NCBI GenBank assembly: GCA_045128175.1
Contig: JBGVRF010000045.1
Location: 1-64,000 of the forward strand
Reading direction: 5' to 3'
Length of the DNA: 64,000 nt
Source: Scatosoma sp045128175
Lineage (GTDB): Bacteria > Bacillota > Clostridia > Christensenellales > Borkfalkiaceae
Shown here: positions 48,988-57,193 of the stretch, one piece after another
How positions within the stretch are numbered: the first letter of the stretch is position 1
How the letters are laid out: every line of letters begins with the position of its first letter
Program-made: the position numbers and the translations under genes
Notes under the pieces: generated by a model
Seen by the model: only the letters and a program-made list of their open reading frames with translations
Told to the model about the DNA's origin: nothing
The model's database searches: none

Positions 48988-49998
48988 ATGGAAGAAAACA
49001 AAAATAAAAACGAACAAAACGTACAAAACGCAGGCGGAAACGCCGCAAACAGAGTCGACGGCGAAAACGGCGGTCGTCGCAGAAGAAAGCACAAGTCTTC
49101 GGGTGTTCAGGGCGAAAGCCATAACGCAAACCGCAACGAGAATCATAATGAAAATCGCGAACAGGGCAGTAAACAGCAACAACAGCCCAAACAACAAAAT
49201 CAAGGCGGGCAAAGTGCGCAAAATCAAAGCTTGAAACAAAAAAACAAAAACCAATCGCAGAATCAACAAGCGCAAAACAAGCCCAATCAGCAACAAAACG
49301 GGAAAAATCAGAAACCGCAGAAAAATCAAAATAGCGGGAGCAGGGATAAGACGAATGACAAAAACGAGCGTAAAAAGGAGGAAAACCGCAAGGATACCTA
49401 CGTCTATACGCTGGACGGAAATTTGTATATCAATCTGACCAACAAATGCTCGAACGGATGCGATTTCTGCGTGCGTAACGAGCGAAACAGCTATTACGGG
49501 AATTATCTTTGGCTCGTTCACGGCGATCCGACGGCAGAAAAAGTGATCGCGGCGGTGAAAGGATTTGGTGATCTGACGCGGTTCAAAGAGGTCGTTTTCT
49601 GCGGTTTTGGTGAGCCGACATATAAGGTCGCGGAGATGCTTTCGTTATGCGATTTTTTCCATGAGAAAGGCTTGCGGACCCGATTGAATACCAATGGACA
49701 GGGAAATCTAATCAATAAGCGCGATATTACCCCCGAGTTGAAGGGGAAGATTGATCTTGTCAACGTTTCTCTCAATGCGTCCTGTGCGGAGAAATACCAG
49801 CCTATTTGCCGCTCGCAGTTTGGCGAGGCGGGATTTTCGGGAATGATCGAGTTTGCAAAACTGTGTAAACGCAACGGGGTTACTTGTCGGTTCTCGATCG
49901 TCGATTGTATTGGCGAAGAAGAAGTGGAGGCGTGCAAACGGCTTGCCGAAAGTATAAAAATTCCTTTGTATATACGCAAATATATTACCGATTCCTAA
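48988..49998 (+). CDS. TatD-linked radical SAM protein with Gln/Asn-rich N-terminal tail
   Basis: The C-terminal 200 residues match the TatD-associated radical SAM family (TIGR04038-like): LYINLTNKCSNGCDFC with the cluster ligands C154-x3-C158-x2-C161, FCGFGEPTYK, and LNTNGQGNL. The reaction is unknown. Ahead of it lie about 135 residues of extreme low complexity, mostly Gln, Asn, Lys and Gly with an Arg patch (GRRRRKHK, 29-36). Such a tail is not part of the family core. The gene starts four bases after tatD and is clearly in its operon. No strong ribosome-binding site was seen. Confidence 0.85.
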   Translation: MEENKNKNEQNVQNAGGNAANRVDGENGGRRRRKHKSSGVQGESHNANRNENHNENREQGSKQQQQPKQQNQGGQSAQNQSLKQKNKNQSQNQQAQNKPNQQQNGKNQKPQKNQNSGSRDKTNDKNERKKEENRKDTYVYTLDGNLYINLTNKCSNGCDFCVRNERNSYYGNYLWLVHGDPTAEKVIAAVKGFGDLTRFKEVVFCGFGEPTYKVAEMLSLCDFFHEKGLRTRLNTNGQGNLINKRDITPELKGKIDLVNVSLNASCAEKYQPICRSQFGEAGFSGMIEFAKLCKRNGVTCRFSIVDCIGEEEVEACKRLAESIKIPLYIRKYITDS

Positions 49999-50120
49999 TG
50001 GTAAAACAACGTATCTGCGTCGCAATACGTCGTCGAATTTACGTTTGGGCTTGGTCACGTACGTCCATGTACGCTCTCTGCCCCCAATCCGCATCCTTCT
50101 TGTCTTGCTCGCATCTACGC

Positions 50121-50245
50121 CGTTTTACTTCGCGTGGGTTAAGTAAGCGGGGAACTCACAACGTGATCCAACGGAAGGTTGGCGTTTTACTTTGCGTAGG
50201 TTGGACCAACTGAAAACTCAACGACTTGGTTCAGCGGAACGTTGG
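50121..50245. repeat. Tandem imperfect repeat of about 62 bp with mini-hairpins
   Basis: Unit 1 (50121-50182) and unit 2 (50183-50245) both begin CGTTTTACTT/CGTTTTACTTT, share GCGTRGGTT, AACTCA and CAACG blocks in order, and end GTTGG. Short foldbacks such as CCAAC-GGAAG-GTTGG (50168-50182) lie inside. It fills the gap between the radical SAM gene and the next gene. Confidence 0.65.
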
Positions 50246-50281
50246 TAAATCTATCGGGGGAAATATATAAGGAAACAAAAA

Positions 50282-51070
50282 ATGAATATAAAAGAAACTG
50301 TACAAGAAGAGAAATTGCCGATGTCGCCCGTTCGGAAAAAATTTATTTGGATAGCATTGCCCATTTGGGTCGCATTTACGGTGTTGCCTCTGATTTTGAT
50401 CGGTATCTTGATAGGAGTCAACGAACAAAAATACGAATGGCTGATCATTGTTTGGGTTGCGACTGTTTGCGTGGTCGGGCTATTGTTTTTATGTTTCGGG
50501 ACCCGTTGGTTGACGAAAAAGGAAACGGAATTCGAGCTGGAACATTACGCCTATCTCTTTAAAAAGTCCGGCGTTTCGGACGTAGAAACGTACGCGTATG
50601 AGGATAGGGAAGTGGGCATGACCTACACCTTGACGAAAGAGGGTGTAAAGGCGGAATGGCCCGAAGAGGGGGAGCAGGTATTTGACGACGTAAAAACGAA
50701 CGTGCGTTTTCTCGCCTGGGAAGATGCGGAGGTGTCGCTGGCGACCCACAATCATATGCGCCGCGCGCACATCGCGTTGGCAATTTTTCCGAGCTTCGAT
50801 TCCGATATCGAGCAATCGCAAAAACACGCGGATATGGGCATGGTGATTTTGCCGATGACGGAAGGGCTGTTTGCCGCGATCCGCGCGTTTGGTTTGGATG
50901 AAAAAACTTTTTCCGCCGACTGGTCCTATCTTTTTTACAACCCGACGGACGCCATGAAGCAGATCGTTTCCCGTGGGCGCATCCTCACGATGTGCAATAA
51001 AAAAACGGGCAAGATATTCGTGGATAAACGAGGAAATTTTGTAGCGGACAACGAGCCGAAAGAAGAATAA
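50282..51070 (+). CDS. Hypothetical protein with two N-terminal membrane helices
   Basis: A 262-residue protein, family not recognised. Two hydrophobic helices (about 22-46 and 52-75) are followed by a soluble domain (about 80-262) that seems to be mixed alpha/beta, with conserved-looking blocks such as VGMTYTLTKEGVKAEWP and FSADWSYLFYNPTDAMKQI. The rsmA gene follows 16 bases later. A weak AAGGAAA lies upstream of the ATG. The C-terminal region might be cytoplasmic and interact with membranes, but no function can be assigned. Confidence 0.6.
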   Translation: MNIKETVQEEKLPMSPVRKKFIWIALPIWVAFTVLPLILIGILIGVNEQKYEWLIIVWVATVCVVGLLFLCFGTRWLTKKETEFELEHYAYLFKKSGVSDVETYAYEDREVGMTYTLTKEGVKAEWPEEGEQVFDDVKTNVRFLAWEDAEVSLATHNHMRRAHIALAIFPSFDSDIEQSQKHADMGMVILPMTEGLFAAIRAFGLDEKTFSADWSYLFYNPTDAMKQIVSRGRILTMCNKKTGKIFVDKRGNFVADNEPKEE

Positions 51071-51086
51071 ACCGAGAGGATCCGAT

Positions 51087-51929
51087 ATGCAAGACCTTCG
51101 TTCCGTGTTGGAAAAGCACGGCTTCAAATTCAAAAAACAGTTCGGACAGAACTTCATTTCCGACGCCAACCTTTTAAGATCCATCGTCGAGGCGTCGGGG
51201 ATCACCAAGGACACGACAGTGGTAGAGATCGGTTGCGGCGCAGGGACGCTCACCCGCGCGCTCGCGGAAGCGGCAAAAAAAGTGTACGCTTTCGATATCG
51301 ATCGCGATCTGCAACCCGTTCTCGCTGAAACCCTCGCGGGGCTGGATAACGTAGAGGTGATCTTCCGTGATTTCAATAAATTGGATCTTAAAGAATTCGA
51401 GACGGAGATCGAGGAATATACCGTCGTTGCCAATTTGCCCTATTATATCACGACGCCGCTTGTCACCAAGCTTTTGGAAGAGAGTGATAAGGTACAGGGG
51501 TTGTCGATCATGGTACAGGAAGAGGTGGCGGATCGGTTTTGCGCGAAGGAGAATACGCCGGAGTACGGCTCGATCACGGCGGCGATCGCATTGAAGGGTA
51601 GCGCAAAGATCGTAAAGCGGGTGCCGCGGACGCTGTTTTATCCCCGTCCCAACGTCGATTCTGCAGTGGTAAAGATTGCGTTTGAAAGGGGCAGGGTTGA
51701 GGTGAAAGACGAAAAGGCGTATCGTCAAACGGTAAAATGTGCTTTTCTTAACCGTCGCAAGACGTTGGAAAATAATCTTGTCAACAGCTTCTCGCTTTCC
51801 CGCGAACAGGCAAAAAAGGCTTTATCGGACGCGGGGGTGGACGAAAAGGCGAGAGGAGAAACGCTGTCGCCGCAACGTTTGGCGAAGCTTGCCGACGTGC
51901 TGCTGGACATGGGTGCGATCAAGCTGTAA
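51087..51929 (+). CDS. rsmA: 16S rRNA dimethyltransferase RsmA/KsgA
   Basis: RsmA dimethylates two adjacent adenines (A1518 and A1519) in helix 45 of 16S rRNA late in 30S assembly. The 280-residue protein has FKKQFGQNFISD at the N-terminus, the SAM-binding GCGAGTLTRAL (about 51-61), the catalytic NLPYYITTPL (about 114-123) and the Firmicutes C-terminal domain with AFLNRRKTLENNL. GAGAGGATC precedes the ATG. A terminator shared with galM follows. Confidence 0.96.
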   Translation: MQDLRSVLEKHGFKFKKQFGQNFISDANLLRSIVEASGITKDTTVVEIGCGAGTLTRALAEAAKKVYAFDIDRDLQPVLAETLAGLDNVEVIFRDFNKLDLKEFETEIEEYTVVANLPYYITTPLVTKLLEESDKVQGLSIMVQEEVADRFCAKENTPEYGSITAAIALKGSAKIVKRVPRTLFYPRPNVDSAVVKIAFERGRVEVKDEKAYRQTVKCAFLNRRKTLENNLVNSFSLSREQAKKALSDAGVDEKARGETLSPQRLAKLADVLLDMGAIKL

Positions 51930-51952
51930 AATCGTATAAGCTAAATCGGATA

Positions 51953-51982
51953 AAAAAACGTTTGCAGATTGCAAACGTTTTT
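51953..51982. terminator. Bidirectional terminator between rsmA and galM
   Basis: AAAAAACGTTTGCA pairs with TGCAAACGTTTTTT-type arm around a GAT loop, with A- and T-runs on the two sides. Confidence 0.85.
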
Positions 51983-52085
51983 TCTATACAAAATAAAGAA
52001 ATATGGGGGCAGGTATGCGTTCATTGCCCATAAAGACGCGCGAGAGCGCTGTATCGCTACGCCTTTCAGCAACAAGACTTTTGCG

Positions 52086-53114
52086 TTAACGCACTGAGAA
52101 ACGATAAACGGTGATCTCCTGATATTCTTCGCCGGCTTTCAGAACCGTGGAAGGGTATTCGGGACAGTTAGGGGAATTGGGAAAACCCTGCGTTTCCAAG
52201 CATAACGCGCAGTGATCGACGTAATTTTTCTTGCCTCGGAACCCACCCGTCGAGCAGGCTGTGTACAGCTGTACTCCGGGAAGGGTGGTGTAGCAGTCCA
52301 TTCTTCTGCCCGTTTCTTTGTCGTACACGTACGCAAAATGCTCTAATCCCTTGCCGATACGGTCCAAGCAATAGTTGAAGTCGTAGCCGTTGCACTGTCT
52401 GATGAATTCCGCGTCCGAGAACATATCCTTGCCCAAAAGCTTTGCGGGCAAGAAGCTGTACGGCGTGTCGTCGATATCCATATATTCACCGTGGGGGATC
52501 AACTCTTTATCCACAGGTGTCATTTTGCGGGAATTGATCATCAGTTCGTGCCCTAAAACGGTGTCTTGACCTCCAATATTGAAATAAGCGTGGTTGGTAA
52601 GATTGCAAAGAGTATCTTTGTCCGATCTTGCTTTATATTCGATAATCAACTCGTTGGCTTCGGTGAGCGTGAAGATCACGATCACCTCCATCGTGCCTGG
52701 GTATCCGCCCGCGCCGTCGGGAGAGGTATGGGAAAGCTCCAAACGGTTGCCTATGATCTTTGCGTCCCAGATTTGACGGTCGAAATTGGCGGTGTTGCCG
52801 CCGTGCAGGCTGTTTTTCCCGTCGTTTGCCTCCAGCGTGTACGTTTCGCCGTTCAAAACGAATTTCGAACCGCCGATACGGTTACCGTATCTGCCGATCG
52901 TCGCGCCGAAATAGGGATTGTCATCGTAATAATCTTCGGGAGTCTTGCAGCCAACAAGGCAATCGTCGAATTTGCCTTTTCTATCGGGCATGGAGATGCG
53001 GATAAGGCGCGCGCCGTAGGTGAGGACGTCCACTTCGCTACCTTTTGCATTGGAAAGGGTGTACACGTCGTTGATTTTGCCGTCTTTTTTAAAGGAATAG
53101 GTTTTCTGGATCAT
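52086..53114 (-). CDS. galM: Aldose 1-epimerase (galactose mutarotase)
   Basis: GalM interconverts alpha and beta anomers of aldoses such as galactose and glucose. The 342-residue protein shows the family landmarks: GATIGRYGNRIGGSKF, NGKNSLHGG, HTSPDGAGGYPG, LTNHAYFNIGG with the catalytic His, and CLETQGFPNSPN carrying the catalytic Glu. GAGGGA precedes the ATG at 53114 and a TATAAT lies about 28 bases further up. It stands alone; no galK or galT is nearby. Confidence 0.95.
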   Translation of the reverse strand: MIQKTYSFKKDGKINDVYTLSNAKGSEVDVLTYGARLIRISMPDRKGKFDDCLVGCKTPEDYYDDNPYFGATIGRYGNRIGGSKFVLNGETYTLEANDGKNSLHGGNTANFDRQIWDAKIIGNRLELSHTSPDGAGGYPGTMEVIVIFTLTEANELIIEYKARSDKDTLCNLTNHAYFNIGGQDTVLGHELMINSRKMTPVDKELIPHGEYMDIDDTPYSFLPAKLLGKDMFSDAEFIRQCNGYDFNYCLDRIGKGLEHFAYVYDKETGRRMDCYTTLPGVQLYTACSTGGFRGKKNYVDHCALCLETQGFPNSPNCPEYPSTVLKAGEEYQEITVYRFSVR

Positions 53115-53240
53115 AGCAGTTCCCTCTTTGTATATTAAGTATATTTATATTATAACACGAAAAGGAGAGGAAAGTCCAACGATTAAAAGGTCGGCTTGGA
53201 CAAAAAAATTTACCAAAAACAAAAAAACGCGATAAAACTG

Positions 53241-53270
53241 TTGACAAGAGTCGGTCGTGTGTGCTATCAT
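53241..53270 (+). promoter_or_regulatory. Sigma-A promoter for the glycine-riboswitch transcript
   Basis: TTGACA (53241-53246) and TATCAT (53265-53270) with an 18-bp spacer, just ahead of the aptamers. Confidence 0.8.
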
Positions 53271-53284
53271 AAAAAACAAGCAAA

Positions 53285-53472
53285 AGCTATGTGAAGATCG
53301 CAGAAGATGGACTTTTGTCCGACCGAAGGAGTAAATCTCTCAGGTGACCGTAGGGTTGGGAACTGTGATCGGATAGCACTCCGGAGAATCCCGTAACCAA
53401 TCGGGTGCCGAAGGGGCAAAGCGGTGCAGAACGTTTCTTGCCGCCAATCTCTCAGGCAAAAGGACAGAGGTT
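53285..53472 (+). promoter_or_regulatory. Tandem glycine riboswitch
   Basis: Two glycine aptamers in series. The first holds GACCGAAGGAGTAAATCTCT and CAGG (53321-53344), the second GTGCCGAAGGGGCAAAGCGG, then CTCTCAGGCAAAAGGACAGA (about 53405-53468). The double architecture with a short linker is the classic cooperative gcvT-motif form. The gene it controls is an alanine/glycine symporter, so glycine probably lowers uptake; the sign is inference. Confidence 0.92.
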
Positions 53473-53522
53473 GCTTTACCTTGATACGTTGCGGTTTTGA
53501 CGCGCGCTTTTTTGCGTTTTTC

Positions 53523-53556
53523 AAATACCTGTTTTCCTTTTTTTTGGGGTATTTTA
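53523..53556 (+). terminator. Possible expression-platform terminator
   Basis: AAATACC (53523-53529) pairs with GGTATTT (53548-53554) over a T-rich loop. A weaker foldback ACGC/GCGT followed by TTTTT lies just upstream (about 53500-53521). Either could be the riboswitch-controlled terminator. Confidence 0.4.
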
Positions 53557-53678
53557 ACGTATCATAAGGAAAAGTTTCGCATTTGACACGGAGTGATCTT
53601 ATAGGGACGCTTCGTGTTTTTTATTTAAAACAAATTTTTAAGCCGGGAAGTTTGTTTTCGGCATAGGAGGTATTATAT

Positions 53679-55328
53679 ATGTGGGAAAGCATTGTCAAAG
53701 CTGTTTCCGAAGTCAACTCGTTCATCAACGGTCTCGTTTGGGGCTGGCCGATGATTATTCTCATCCTCGGCACGGGGATACTGCTCACTATCCGCACGAA
53801 ATGTATGCAGGTACGTAAGTTCGGTACGTCGTGGAACGAGACCATTATCTCTACGTTAAAGAGCAGCGGAAAAAAGAAGAAGGGAGGGCTGAAGAAGGAA
53901 AATTCCATTTCTCAGTTCGAAGCGTTCGCCACGGCCATTTCGGGTACGGTTGGAACGGGCAACATCGTCGGCGTTACGTCTGCGATCATGACGGGTGGTC
54001 CCGGCGCGGTGTTCTGGATGTGGATCTCCGCGTTTTTCGGCATGGTCACTAATTACGCGGAAAACGTGCTGGGATTGTATTTCCGTAAAAAAGAAAAGAA
54101 CGGCGAGTTTTCGGGCGGTCCTGCCTATTATCTTTCCGAAGGCATCGGTATGCTGCATAAAAAGGGGAAAGCGGGTTCGTTTCTGAAATGGTTAGGTAAG
54201 ATCCTCGGCGTGATGGCGGCGGTATTCTGTACGTTTGCGGCGATCGGTATGAGCGGCGTACAGACAAACAAGATCTCGGCTACCTTCCAAAGCGCGATAG
54301 GCGGAAATGAACAGACGATCGCGTTGGTCGTGGGGATCGTCGTGGCGGTCGTGTTGGCGTTGATCATTCTCGGCGGGATCAAGAGTATAGGCAGGGTCGC
54401 GTCTATCCTCGTTCCTTTTATGTCCCTGCTGTTTATCCTGATGGCGCTCGTCGTAATCGTTGTCAACTTCTCTATGCTCGGAGCGGCGTTCGGGCTCATC
54501 TTTTCCAATATTTTCAAATTCGAATCCGCGCTTGCGGGCGTAGGCGGATATGCTTTTGCACAGATCATTCAGAAAGGTCTTGCGCGCGGTGTGTTTTCCA
54601 ACGAGGCGGGGCTCGGCTCGTCCGTGATCGCGCACAGCGCGTCGGAGACCCGTGAACCCGTCAAGCAAGGGCTTTGGGGAATCTTTGAGGTGTTCTTCGA
54701 CACCTTTATCATCTGCACACTGACCGCTTTGGTCGTTTTGGTCAGTTTCGGCGACGAAGCGGGCATGACGGGCGTTCTGTACGCGTCCGGGGCGGTGGAT
54801 ACCGCTGTTTCCATGCGCGCGTTCGAGAGCGTTTTCAGCACCTTCGGTACGGTCGTGTATTCTACTATTTTGCCCCTGTTTGCGTTTACCACGATCCTCG
54901 CTTGGTCCTATTACGGGGAAAAATCGGTGGATTTCCTTTTCCGTAAAACGGGTGAAAAGGGTAGAAAGATCGCGCGGACGGTGTTTAAAGTGGCGTACGT
55001 GCTTCTTGTCATCGTTTCGGCAGTCATCGACGGAGAACTCGCTTGGGCAATCTCGGATACCTTCAACGGCCTTATGGCGTTGCCTAATCTTATCGGACTT
55101 GTGTTGATGAGCGGATTGGTCGCCGGGATCACGAAAAATTATTTCGAGCGTAAAAAAGGCGCAAACGTAACGCCCATGCTGTCTGCACATTCCGAACAAA
55201 ACGAGGCTTTCATCTCCGATCTTGCGGTGGAAAACGAAACGGAGAATGAGACCGCTTGCGAAACCGAGCGCGTTGCGGCGGCTGAGACCGCGTCTTCGAC
55301 GGATACGGCGGAAACGAAAAATATTTGA
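53679..55328 (+). CDS. Sodium:alanine/glycine symporter (AGCS family)
   Basis: A 549-residue membrane protein of the AGCS family that imports alanine or glycine with Na+. Around ten helices; signature blocks include GPGAVFWMWISAFFGM, TNYAENVLGLYF, GGPAYYL and GRVASILVPFM and a SNEAGLGSSVIAHS motif (about 307-320). The C-terminal 60 residues form a soluble acidic extension (Glu/Thr/Ala-rich) that is not part of the core. GGAGG precedes the ATG. The upstream glycine riboswitch supports glycine as a substrate. Confidence 0.93.
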   Translation: MWESIVKAVSEVNSFINGLVWGWPMIILILGTGILLTIRTKCMQVRKFGTSWNETIISTLKSSGKKKKGGLKKENSISQFEAFATAISGTVGTGNIVGVTSAIMTGGPGAVFWMWISAFFGMVTNYAENVLGLYFRKKEKNGEFSGGPAYYLSEGIGMLHKKGKAGSFLKWLGKILGVMAAVFCTFAAIGMSGVQTNKISATFQSAIGGNEQTIALVVGIVVAVVLALIILGGIKSIGRVASILVPFMSLLFILMALVVIVVNFSMLGAAFGLIFSNIFKFESALAGVGGYAFAQIIQKGLARGVFSNEAGLGSSVIAHSASETREPVKQGLWGIFEVFFDTFIICTLTALVVLVSFGDEAGMTGVLYASGAVDTAVSMRAFESVFSTFGTVVYSTILPLFAFTTILAWSYYGEKSVDFLFRKTGEKGRKIARTVFKVAYVLLVIVSAVIDGELAWAISDTFNGLMALPNLIGLVLMSGLVAGITKNYFERKKGANVTPMLSAHSEQNEAFISDLAVENETENETACETERVAAAETASSTDTAETKNI

Positions 55329-55365
55329 TTTTTTCGAAAAAATAAAAAATTACCCCTGCAAATTG

Positions 55366-55394
55366 TTGACTTAATTCAATAAGTATGTTATTAT
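55366..55394 (+). promoter_or_regulatory. Sigma-A promoter for ilvE
   Basis: TTGACT (55366-55371) and TATTAT (55389-55394) with a 17-bp spacer. Confidence 0.75.
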
Positions 55395-55463
55395 AGTATC
55401 ATTATAATAAATCGAAGCCGTTAAGTCTATTCGAAAACCAAATTATTATTCGGGAGGAAGAAT

Positions 55464-56525
55464 ATGGAAATCAAGATCACAAAAACGACGACTCCCAAAA
55501 CGATGCCGCCGGAAGATAAATTGGGGTTCGGGAAAGTATTTACCGATCATATGTTGCTTGTGGACTGGTCCGAAGAAAGGGGCTGGTACGATGCGCGGAT
55601 CGAGCCGTTCGGCCGTATTTCTCTGCATCCCGCGTCCACGGTGCTACATTACGGCGCGGAGATCTTCGAGGGCTTGAAGGCATACCGCCGCAAGGACGGC
55701 GGCGTGCAGCTGTTCCGACCGATGGAAAACGTACGGCGTATGAATAATTCCGCCGAGCGCATGAGTCTGCCACAGATGGACGAGAAGGAGATGTTATCGC
55801 TTCTGACTACGTTTGTAAAGCTGGAGGAAAGGTGGGTGCCGAAATCGTTCGGTACGTCGCTGTATCTTCGTCCCTTTCTGTTCGGCAACGACGAAGCGCT
55901 GGGTGTACATGCGGTGAAGAATGCGACGTTTATGCTGATCGCGTCGCCCAGCGGTAGCTATTATGCGGAGGGGATTAATCCCGTCGGCATCATGATCGAA
56001 AACGAGGACGTGCGTACGGTGCGTGGCGGTACCGGTTATGCGAAATGCGGCGGAAACTATGCGGCGAGTACCCGTGCGGGCGAAAGAGCGGCGAAGAAAG
56101 GCTATTCGCAGGTGCTGTGGCTGGACGGAGTGGAGAGAAAGTATATCGAAGAAGTCGGTGCGATGAACGTTATGTTCAAGATCGGCGGAAAGATCGTGAC
56201 GCCGATGTTGACGGGTTCGATCTTGCCGGGGATTACGCGTAAGAGCTGTATCGAGGTGTTAAGGTCGCAGGGCGTGGAAGTGGAAGAACGCTTGCTGTCC
56301 GTGGACGAATTGATATCCGCGCTGGAAAGCGGGGCGCTGGAAGAGGCGTGGGGCTGCGGTACTGCTGCGGTGGTTTCGCCGATCGGCAGACTTGCGTACG
56401 GGAATAAAGAATACGTCATCGGCGGCGGCAAGATCGGTGAAGTTACTCAGAAACTTTACGATATTCTGACTGGGATACAGTGGGGGATACGGGAGGATAC
56501 GTTTGGCTGGGTCTACCGTTTATAA
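55464..56525 (+). CDS. ilvE: Branched-chain amino acid aminotransferase
   Basis: IlvE performs the last step of Leu, Ile and Val synthesis, moving an amino group from glutamate to the 2-oxo acids with PLP. The 353-residue fold-type IV protein has LHYGAEIFEGLKAYR (about 59-73), RPMENVRRMNNSAERM, a CGGNYAAS block, the Lys region YSQVLWLDG and the phosphate-binding GTAAVVSPIG. Its length and motifs match the larger bacterial/eukaryotic BCAT type. GGGAGGAAG precedes the ATG. It opens the branched-chain block. Confidence 0.95.
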   Translation: MEIKITKTTTPKTMPPEDKLGFGKVFTDHMLLVDWSEERGWYDARIEPFGRISLHPASTVLHYGAEIFEGLKAYRRKDGGVQLFRPMENVRRMNNSAERMSLPQMDEKEMLSLLTTFVKLEERWVPKSFGTSLYLRPFLFGNDEALGVHAVKNATFMLIASPSGSYYAEGINPVGIMIENEDVRTVRGGTGYAKCGGNYAASTRAGERAAKKGYSQVLWLDGVERKYIEEVGAMNVMFKIGGKIVTPMLTGSILPGITRKSCIEVLRSQGVEVEERLLSVDELISALESGALEEAWGCGTAAVVSPIGRLAYGNKEYVIGGGKIGEVTQKLYDILTGIQWGIREDTFGWVYRL

Positions 56526-56641
56526 GCCGATCGTGATTTACAACAGAGGGGCGAATTTCTGCGACGCGGATTTTACGATAAAAGCAGGGCTTTTCTGGCG
56601 GAAATTCCCTGAGGAAATCGCGTAAAACAGATGCTATTTTG

Positions 56642-56671
56642 TTGACAAAAGCTTTGTGAATGCGGTAAAAT
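56642..56671 (+). promoter_or_regulatory. Sigma-A promoter upstream of the small membrane protein and T-box
   Basis: TTGACA (56642-56647) and TAAAAT (56666-56671) with an 18-bp spacer. It is the only clear promoter before the T-box, so leuA may be transcribed from here through the small gene. Confidence 0.75.
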
Positions 56672-56713
56672 ATATACAATAATAACAATGCAGAAAAAAG
56701 CGAGGTAAGAAAT

Positions 56714-56857
56714 ATGGCAACGGGGGCAGCAGGTTGTGCGGGTTTTATCGGCGGCGTAAGCGCGGTCGTGGTCGTGATGATCGCGGTAGTAGCGATATTT
56801 CTATTGAAACGCAGATCGGAAAACCGATAAACAAATAATTATGCGGAAAAACAAATA
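56714..56857 (+). CDS. Small single-pass membrane protein, 47 residues
   Basis: The frame begins MATGAAGCAGFIGGVSAVVV and continues with a hydrophobic run to about residue 31, then KRRS and a short Lys/Asp/Gln tail (DKQIIMRKNK). This is one membrane helix with a positive-inside end. GCGAGG lies upstream at a plausible distance and a strong promoter precedes it, so it is probably expressed. It lies between ilvE and the leuA T-box, where it could be a leader peptide-like gene or an unrelated small protein. No family is recognised. Confidence 0.5.
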
Positions 56858-56899
56858 AATAAAAAGGCTATGACGGGAAAAAATTTGTAAAGTTTGCTT

Positions 56900-57150
56900 G
56901 TGCAGAGAGTCGGCGTTTGGTGCGAGCCGATACGGCTTTACGGAATATAGCTCCTCCCCGAGCCGCCGAGAGAACGGCGAAAAAGTTTTTCAAGCCAAGT
57001 AGATTCGGACGGGTTCTCCCGTTACAGAGAAGTTCTTTTCAAGGACATGAGTGGGCGAGATATCGCCAAACGGAGTGGTACCGCGGAGAAAAATTCTTCG
57101 TCTCTTTCGTACGAACGCATTGCGCGCGTTTGTGGAAAGAGACTTTTTTT
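56900..57150 (+). promoter_or_regulatory. T-box leader (probably tRNA-Leu) upstream of leuA
   Basis: Stem I begins near AGAGAGTCGGCG, with a likely specifier loop at GAATATAGCTCCTCC (56943-56957), where CTC would be the leucine codon. The conserved T-box sequence AGTGGTACCGCGG is at 57074-57086. A terminator with GTCTCTTTC (57100-57108) pairing GAAAGAGAC (57135-57143) and a run of T follows. Uncharged tRNA binding should favour read-through into leuA. The exact specifier is inferred from context. Confidence 0.9.
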
Positions 57151-57193
57151 ATAGTGTAACCTTGTAAGGTTGAGAGTAAACAGGAAATAGGAC

